Of a DNA stretch of 64,000 bases, positions 57,864-64,000 are shown one piece after another. How positions within the stretch are numbered: the first letter of the stretch is position 1; every line of letters begins with the position of its first letter. The DNA is from Hirsutella rhossiliensis. Taxonomy: Eukaryota > Ascomycota > Sordariomycetes > Hypocreales > Ophiocordycipitaceae. The notes under the pieces are model-generated. The model ran no database searches, was not told where the DNA came from, and worked only from the letters and a program-made list of their open reading frames with translations. Both the position numbers and the translations under genes were made by a program. The stretch is taken from the NCBI RefSeq assembly GCF_020360975.1, contig NW_025408682.1, forward strand, positions 912,501 to 976,500, read 5' to 3'.

Positions 57864-59678
57864 ATAATAAGGATATAAAAATACCTTTAAAAGAGGAAAA
57901 TAAAATAAGATAATATAAAATATATATTAGAGCTAAAGTAATAAATAAGGTTAATAAATAACCTATATATAAGTCTTAAACCTATTTAGAAAAAATAGTA
58001 TTAGATATTTAAGGGCTAATTAAAGTACCTACTTATAATAAATATTACTATTATATTTCTTTCCTAGATATAGGAACCTAATATCTAGAAATATACCATT
58101 TTAGAAAAAAAGGGGAAGCTCTAAATAGGTTCCTAGAATTTAAAAATAGGGTAGAAAATAACCCTAAAAATACTAGGATTAGAGAAGTATTTTCTAATAA
58201 TACTAAAGAATTTATATATAAAATACAGCTCTATTATAAAAAAGAAGGAATTACCTTTAATTCTAGTCTTCTTAGGACGCTAGAATTTAATAGTAGAATA
58301 GAAAGAATAAATCGTACTATATTAGAAAAAGTATAAGATCTTTTATTTACTACTAAGCTTCTTAAATATCTATAGGGAGAAGCTATTTTAATAGCTACCT
58401 ATTTATATAATAGATTACTATATTCTATAATAGGATTTAAAAGTCTTATAGAAAAGATAGATAATATAATATTACCCTTTAAGACCTTAAATAAAATTAA
58501 GACCTTCGGAAGCCTTATATATTATAAGAATAAAGACCTTAAAGATAAGCTAGATAATAGAGCTTTTAAGAGAATAATAGTAAGCTATTTAGAAAATATA
58601 TATAAAATCTATGATTTTACTAAGAGAAAGATTACTATCTTTAAAGATATTACTATACTAGAAAATAAATTTATAAAAAATCTAGAAATTTCTAGTAGTA
58701 ATAATACCTTTAATTTTAATTTTATTCTAAATAAAGATAAGCTAGAAAGCTATATCCCTATAAAGAAAGCTATTAAAGAACCTAGAGATAAAAATCCCTT
58801 GCCTTTTATAAAAAAAGAGTCTTTAAATAATAATCCTATTCCTACTACTAGTAAAATAGTAGTAGAATTACCTAAGAAGTAGGAAGGGTTTAATTCTAAC
58901 TATATTAAATACCCTAACGTTAATTTATTTTTAAACTACGATTTTATAGAGTTAATTCTAGCTAGTATAGAAAATTAGGATCTAAAAATTCTAAAGACTT
59001 ATAAATAAGTAATAAATAGCCTTAAAGTAGTATTTTAAAAAGAAGCTATAATTAAGGAAATTATCTAGCTTATTAAATATAAAACTTAGGATTTTTCCTA
59101 CCTCCTTAAAGATAGGGAGGCTATAAGAGGCCGCTAGGTCTATACTATTAAAAAGGATAGTTAAAATAATATAATAAAATATAAAGCCCGTTTTATAATA
59201 TAGGGATTTAAGTAGATCTATAGCTTAGATTTCCTAGATACCTTCTCGACTATAGCTAGACCTAAATCTATTAAAATTCTACTTATTTTAGCTATTATTT
59301 ATAAATTTAAAGCTTCATAAATAAATATAATAAATGCCTTTATATATACTAATATAAATAGTAAAGTATATATCGATCTTCCTATAGGCTATAAAGAATA
59401 CGCTCTTAAAGAATATTATTTAAAATATAGATTAGCTTATAGAGCTAAAGGAATTAAATTAACTAAATTCCTAGACTTATATAAAACTAGTTAAATTAAA
59501 GTAAAGCTAAAGAAAGTATTATATAGCCTAAAATAAAGTCCTAAGCTCTAGTATGATTATTTAAAAATTATACTAAATAAACTTAGATTTCTTCCTCTTT
59601 TAATAGATAAAGGAGTATTTATAAATAAGGACTATAGTATAGCCTTAGCAATTTATATTAATAACTTTCTTATAGTAG
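57864..59678 (+). pseudogene. Copia G integrase and reverse transcriptase, RIP-destroyed
   Basis: Integrase segments: LEFKNRVENNPKNTRIREVF, EFNSRIERINRTILEKV and ATYLYNRLL, the usual Copia integrase order. RT segments: YKARFII-GFK, INIINAFIYTNINSKVYIDLP and, at 59654-59665, YINN followed by FLIV (active enzymes: YVDD). The sequence ends 13 bases later at the LTR of E2. The frame is the same as the gag frame left of F2. Confidence 0.78.
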
Positions 59679-60045
59679 TATAAGAACGCTATTAAGAGGT
59701 ATAGGCTAATAAAGTACTTAGGTATATAGTACTAATATATTAGTAGCGTATTAGTAGGGAATCGTGCCTACCCCGCTTATATATTATAGACCTCTCGCTA
59801 CTCCGCTAAAGAGGAAGAATCCCTCTTCCTATAAGCTTTAGTCTTACGATAAGGAGAATATAATATATATAGCGTAGTACCTTTAGCTATCTCTACTACC
59901 TAACTAATTATACTGTAATATATATTCCCTTATAATTTCTAAAGCCTCTTTTTTAGTTACTTAATAGAGATAGCTACTTAGAGAAGACTATATAACGCTC
60001 TTATAACGCAACGTAGTAGTTAACTAGTTAAGGCCTCTTTATTAT
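59679..60045 (+). repeat. 5' LTR of E2
   Basis: It starts TATAAGAACGC. Its first ~257 bp are the inverted match of 36400-36655. The end is uncertain: ACGCTCTTATA at 60005 gives a good inverted terminus, while GGCCTCTTTATTATA at about 60045 resembles the E1 LTR end. Confidence 0.65.
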
Positions 60046-60102
60046 ATATATTAAGTATCTACTTAAGAGATAAAGAACCGGAAGATATATCCTTAGAATA
60101 GA

Positions 60103-60890
60103 CCCCTATTATAGATAATATTCTAACTATATCGAAGATATCGCTACTTATAGGCGTAAGACCGTCGACTTATAAAGAAAAGCTTATAGCCCTATAAGCG
60201 TATATTAAGGAGCTAGAGGAGACAAAACGCCTATAAGACCGCGTTATATAATTAAAGGAGGAAATTACTAAACGTGCCGGCGCTATCGCTATCCGTTTAA
60301 GAAAGCGTTAACGGTCCTACTCCCTTAAATCGGATAGTAGTCGCGGTAGTAAGGTTAAGATTAAAAATATCGCTTAATTATCTTAACCTACTAATATACG
60401 GAAACGTCTAGACTAGACTTACGATCTAAAGGACGCCTTTAGGGCAGCGCCTAAATACTTTTATTATAATAAAATAAAGATCCTCTACGCGGTAGATTAT
60501 ATATATAGCGACTATAAAGTAAGATAGCGCCGATACTTTAAAGAATAGACGCCGATTAACCGAACTAAATATAGTATAAATTAGGTATACTTTAAGGAAT
60601 AGAAACTCGTTCTAATTAAGGATACTATAAATAGGGAGATACTATTAGCGATATAATTAAAGGAGGCTCGCTAATAAAAAGGCTAGTCCCTCTTAGAGTT
60701 TAGCTTATACCTTAACTTCTTAAAGAGGCATTTTAAACGCCTATCGGAAAAAGCGCGTGCTCTTACGTTTTTCGCTAAGCTAGAGCTATAACTTTAAGAC
60801 TAAATTAACCTTTATTTAATACCTATTTATACCTACTAACGGGAAGAGCTTATATAAGTCGCTTAACGATATTAAGATATTACTATTAAT
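60103..60890 (+). pseudogene. E2 gag, RIP-destroyed
   Basis: The frame can be followed from about 60103, through YKEKLIAL, AYIKELEETKRL-DRVI and LKEEITKRAGAIAIRLRKR, a coiled coil. A Ser-rich linker and a capsid-like region (DAFRAAPKYFYYNKIKILYA, FLKRHFKRLSEKARAL) follow. TAA/TAG stands at Gln and Trp positions. No clear zinc knuckle is found. Confidence 0.6.
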
Positions 60891-63800
60891 AAGAAGCGAC
60901 GTACTAATACTACTTTTACCTTTAAAGGAACTAAGAATAAAAGTAGTACTATACCTTAAGGCGGTATATATAGGGGAAGGAATTAAAGAGGTCGATAAGC
61001 TAGGCCGAATTATTAAGGAAATACTACCGATTCGACTAATAACTAATAAGCTAGCGATATACCTACTAAGGGCCGAACTAAAGGACGTTATTAAGGAAGA
61101 GGATCTTTTACTCGATTAGGAATTATATATTTCTAATATAATAAGCTAGGATACCTATCTATAGAATATACTAATTCTTTAAAGGTAGAAACCTTAGTAA
61201 AGACTCTTAGACTTAATACTATAAAATAAGGAAAAGGTAAGATATTAAGGTAAACGCCTCTCCCTTAGTAAACTTAATACCTATAAGATAGTTACTTAAA
61301 ACTCCTATAATAATATTAGGGCGAAACCCTACTAAAGTCCCTATATACCTAGATACTTATAGTGCCGTTAACCTTATAGATATATACTTTACTTAATAGT
61401 AGGGATTACTATAAGTAGCGCTATTATACCCTAAGTTATTAAGGCTTAGTAATAGTAGGGTAAGAGAGTATAGAGTATAGTTAGTGCCGCTTTAAATAAT
61501 AAATATAAGAGGCACCGAAAAGATAATTACTTATTTCTATATTAGTACCGATAAGTTAACGCTAAACGATTAGGTATTAATCCTTTTATTAGTTACTACC
61601 TTAAAAGATAAACGTATCTATATTATCCTATAGAAACGATAGTAGTAGTTTAAGTATTAACTAAGTAGCGAAACCCTATAGAATCCTTATAGATTCCTTT
61701 AGGAATATAAGAATAAGGTAAGGGTATATATAATAGCGCTTAATCTTAAGCTAATCCCGCTACTAAATAAAGATAAGGATAAAGGGATTTTATAGGAAGA
61801 ATAGGCCGAAATCCTACCGACTTTTTACTAGTTTAAAGATACTTTCTTAGCTAATAAATCCGACTTATTACTAGCTAGAAAGGGAACGGATTACTTAATT
61901 AATTTAATCCTTAATATAGAACCCCCTTATAGACCGATTTACCTTTTATTATAAAGAGAACTCTAAGTATTACGCGACTAGATCTAAGACGCGATAAGAA
62001 GGAAAATAATCTAAGAGTTAAAGAGCTTAGCTAGGGCGCTTATTCTTTTCGTTTTAAAAAAAGATAGTACTTTACGGCTATATATAAACTACTAAGGACT
62101 TAACTAGGTTATATAAAAGAATCGGTACCCTTTACCCCTTATTTTAAAGATTATTAACCGCTATTAAGGGGCTAAGTATTTTTCTAAGATTAATATATAG
62201 AATATATATTAATGTATTTAAATTTAAGAAGGAGATAAATAAAAGACCGCTTTTTAAATACATTATAGATATTTCGAATACTTAGTAATACCCTTTAGAC
62301 TTACTAATATACTAGCTATATTTTAAAGCTATATCTATTAAGCGCTTAAGGGGCTTATAGATATAATCTATATAGTCTACCTCGATAATATCCTTATATA
62401 CTTTAAAACGAGAGAAGAATATACTAAATACTTAGGATAAGTAATAGAAAGGCTAAGGGCTATAGAGCTCTATATAAAACTATCGAAGTATATCTTTTAT
62501 TAATAGTTAGTTAAGTTCCTTAAGTTTATATTATCTATTAATAAGGTATTAATAGACCCTCGATAGGTAAAGGTAATAGCCTAATAGCTTAAACCTATAA
62601 CCTACTATAATATTTAGGTTTTCCTTAGGTTCTATAATTTTTACTAACGATTTATATATAGGTACTTAAGAGTTATAGCGCCCTTAACTATATTACTAAA
62701 GGGGAGTAAGAATAAAAAGAAGCTAGGGAGTATAAAGCTAAACCTTACTAAAAGGGCAGCGTTTTAGGCTCTTAAGGATACTTTTTAAAGAGCCTTACTC
62801 CTTTAATATTATAATCTAGAAAGATATATTTATATTAAAATAGATATATCGTAATTCGCGATAGTAGGGATTATCTCTTAACTTAATAACGAAGGACGTT
62901 ACTATCCGATCGTATTTTAGTTAAGGAAGTTTACTAGAGCTAAACTTAATTATAGTATTTTAGACTAAGAACTCTTCGCTATCGTTAAGTTATTTAAATA
63001 CTAGCGATATTACGTTAAAGGGGCAGCGTATAAAGTAAAGGTATTATCGGACTACTATAACCTTTAGACGTTTATATACTAAACCTCCCTAAATAAGAGG
63101 TAAGTAAGATAGTATATATATTTAGTACTATTCGACTTTACGATTAAGTATTATATAAGTAAATCTAACCTAGCGGACGCGCTATTAAGAATACCTAGAT
63201 ATAAGGGCGAGAAGCCCTTATTTATAGAACTATTATTAGAGCTATAAGCGAAACTAGCTACTATTAATACTATATCTATATAAAGAAATAACGAGGCGTT
63301 TTTATAAGTAAGGAGATACTTAACCTCGAGTTAATATAAGTATAGTAAAGTGCCTTTATATAAGGAAAATATATAAGCTTATCTATAGTAGAACTATAAT
63401 AATTTAGGCGCGAGACCTAAACGATTAGCCGATTAAGCTAAAGAGAGAGCTAGTTATAAATAGTTACTCTTAAGGAAGACCGCTAAAGAAGCGGCCTACT
63501 ATATAAAGGTTTATATAGTAGAAGTTCTAGAACTATTACTAGAGTTACTAAAATATACTTAGTTAGTTAATATAGCGATTAGTAGGCTAAAGGAGACTAA
63601 AGACTTCTCGAAAGGGAAGGGTTTCTAGTTAGTATACTTAGATAGACTACTATTATAGAAGGGTTATATCGTAGTGCCTCTAAAGGTAGCTTTATAGTAA
63701 GAGCTAATATAGCTCTTTTATAACGATCTATTAATAAGATACTTTAGCTCTTAACGTACTAGCGAACTACTAGTAAGGAACTTCTATTAAGATAGAATAA

Positions 63801-64000
63801 TAAAAGATATAAATAAATACGTCTAGTTATACTTAGTATATTAAGGTATAGTATCTAAGAGGTATCGCCCTTATAGTACTATATAATCGTTATTATATCC
63901 TATACGACTATAGGAAGAATTATTAATAGACTTTACTATAAGTCTACCTAAAGTATAGTATAATAGATAAGACGTTAATATAATCTTAGTAATTATAGAC
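60891..64000 (+). pseudogene. E2 pol (protease, RT, RNase H, start of integrase), RIP-destroyed
   Basis: RT about 61950-62560, with ILFVLKKDSTLRLYINY, NRYPLPLI and catalytic YLDN at 62378-62389 in place of YLDD. RNase H about 62800-63060, including a segment that is interrupted by F1 in E1. Integrase N-terminal region 63650-63900 (DINKYV) and the first core residues at the edge. Trp/Gln stops occur throughout. It is inactive and incomplete only because the window ends. Confidence 0.75.

Larger units (their letters stand above)
49171..59678 (+). mobile_element. Ty1/Copia element G, truncated at both ends, split by F2
   Basis: Copia order is visible: gag with zinc knuckle, protease (49171-50908), then after the F2 insertion integrase and RT (57864-59678). 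No LTR of its own is seen. The left end meets E1 and the right end is cut by the E2 LTR just after the RT catalytic box. F2 plus its duplication is 6960 bp, so the G frame resumes in phase. Confidence 0.8.
59679..64000 (+). mobile_element. Ty3/Gypsy element E2, 5' part, inverted copy of E1
   Basis: It runs LTR, gag, protease/RT/RNase H, and N-terminal integrase to the window edge (LIDFTISLPKV). It retains more CpG than E1. It is inserted in Copia G directly after the RT box. Confidence 0.8.

Noticed and set aside
4397..64000. CRISPR arrays, tRNA genes, bacterial-type operons or host genes
   Set aside because: No spaced direct repeats, no tRNA-like arms found by eye, and no intact coding frame. 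All recognisable coding is retroelement-derived.

Overview
The window looks like a filamentous ascomycete chromosome in which a nuclear rDNA unit abuts a large nest of LTR retrotransposons destroyed by repeat-induced point mutation (RIP). The ITS1, 5.8S and 28S D1 sequences look like Hypocreales, and the ITS1 resembles Ophiocordycipitaceae (Tolypocladium/Purpureocillium-like). That placement is pattern recognition, not a search. I see no intact host protein gene.

Layout. 1-2671 (minus strand): 5' part of 28S, ITS2, 5.8S, ITS1 and a full-span 18S. The 18S lacks about 109 nt including the universal 530-loop, and the 28S lacks about 33 nt of a conserved D1 helix, so this unit looks like an rRNA pseudogene. 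2672-4396: 5'ETS/IGS, GC-rich, with short repeated motifs. From 4397 to the end the sequence is AT-rich, very rich in TpA and almost free of CpA/TpG, while CpG survives. This is the RIP signature.

4397-36153 holds a family sharing a ~375-bp LTR ('L'). It reads L-A1-L-A2-B1-L-B2-L. A is a Ty3/Gypsy gag-pol body. B is a ~4.07-kb module with two divergently oriented ORFs (987 nt and 2550 nt) that I do not recognise. Both have identical lengths in the two copies and are broken only by RIP-type stops. A1 also contains a 696-bp solo LTR with a CTTAT target duplication and a nested chromodomain Gypsy element C (9818-17613).

36157-49170 is a minus-strand Gypsy element E1, split by Gypsy element F1 (41068-47797, TSD TAAAA). 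49171-59678 is a Ty1/Copia element G, split by F2 (50909-57863, TSD ATAAT), an inverted copy of F1. 59679-64000 is E2, an inverted copy of E1 running off the window inside integrase.

No element is functional. In every reverse transcriptase whose catalytic Asp-Asp pair is present, one or both Asp are Asn. Zinc-knuckle Cys/His are replaced by Tyr, and Trp/Gln codons are stops. All of these are TG->TA or CA->TA changes. Families C, E and F each carry an ORF on the antisense strand between integrase and 3' LTR, with a CxxC-like signature. These antisense ORFs and the B module are the most interesting parts. All protein assignments come from reading frames through RIP stops by eye.
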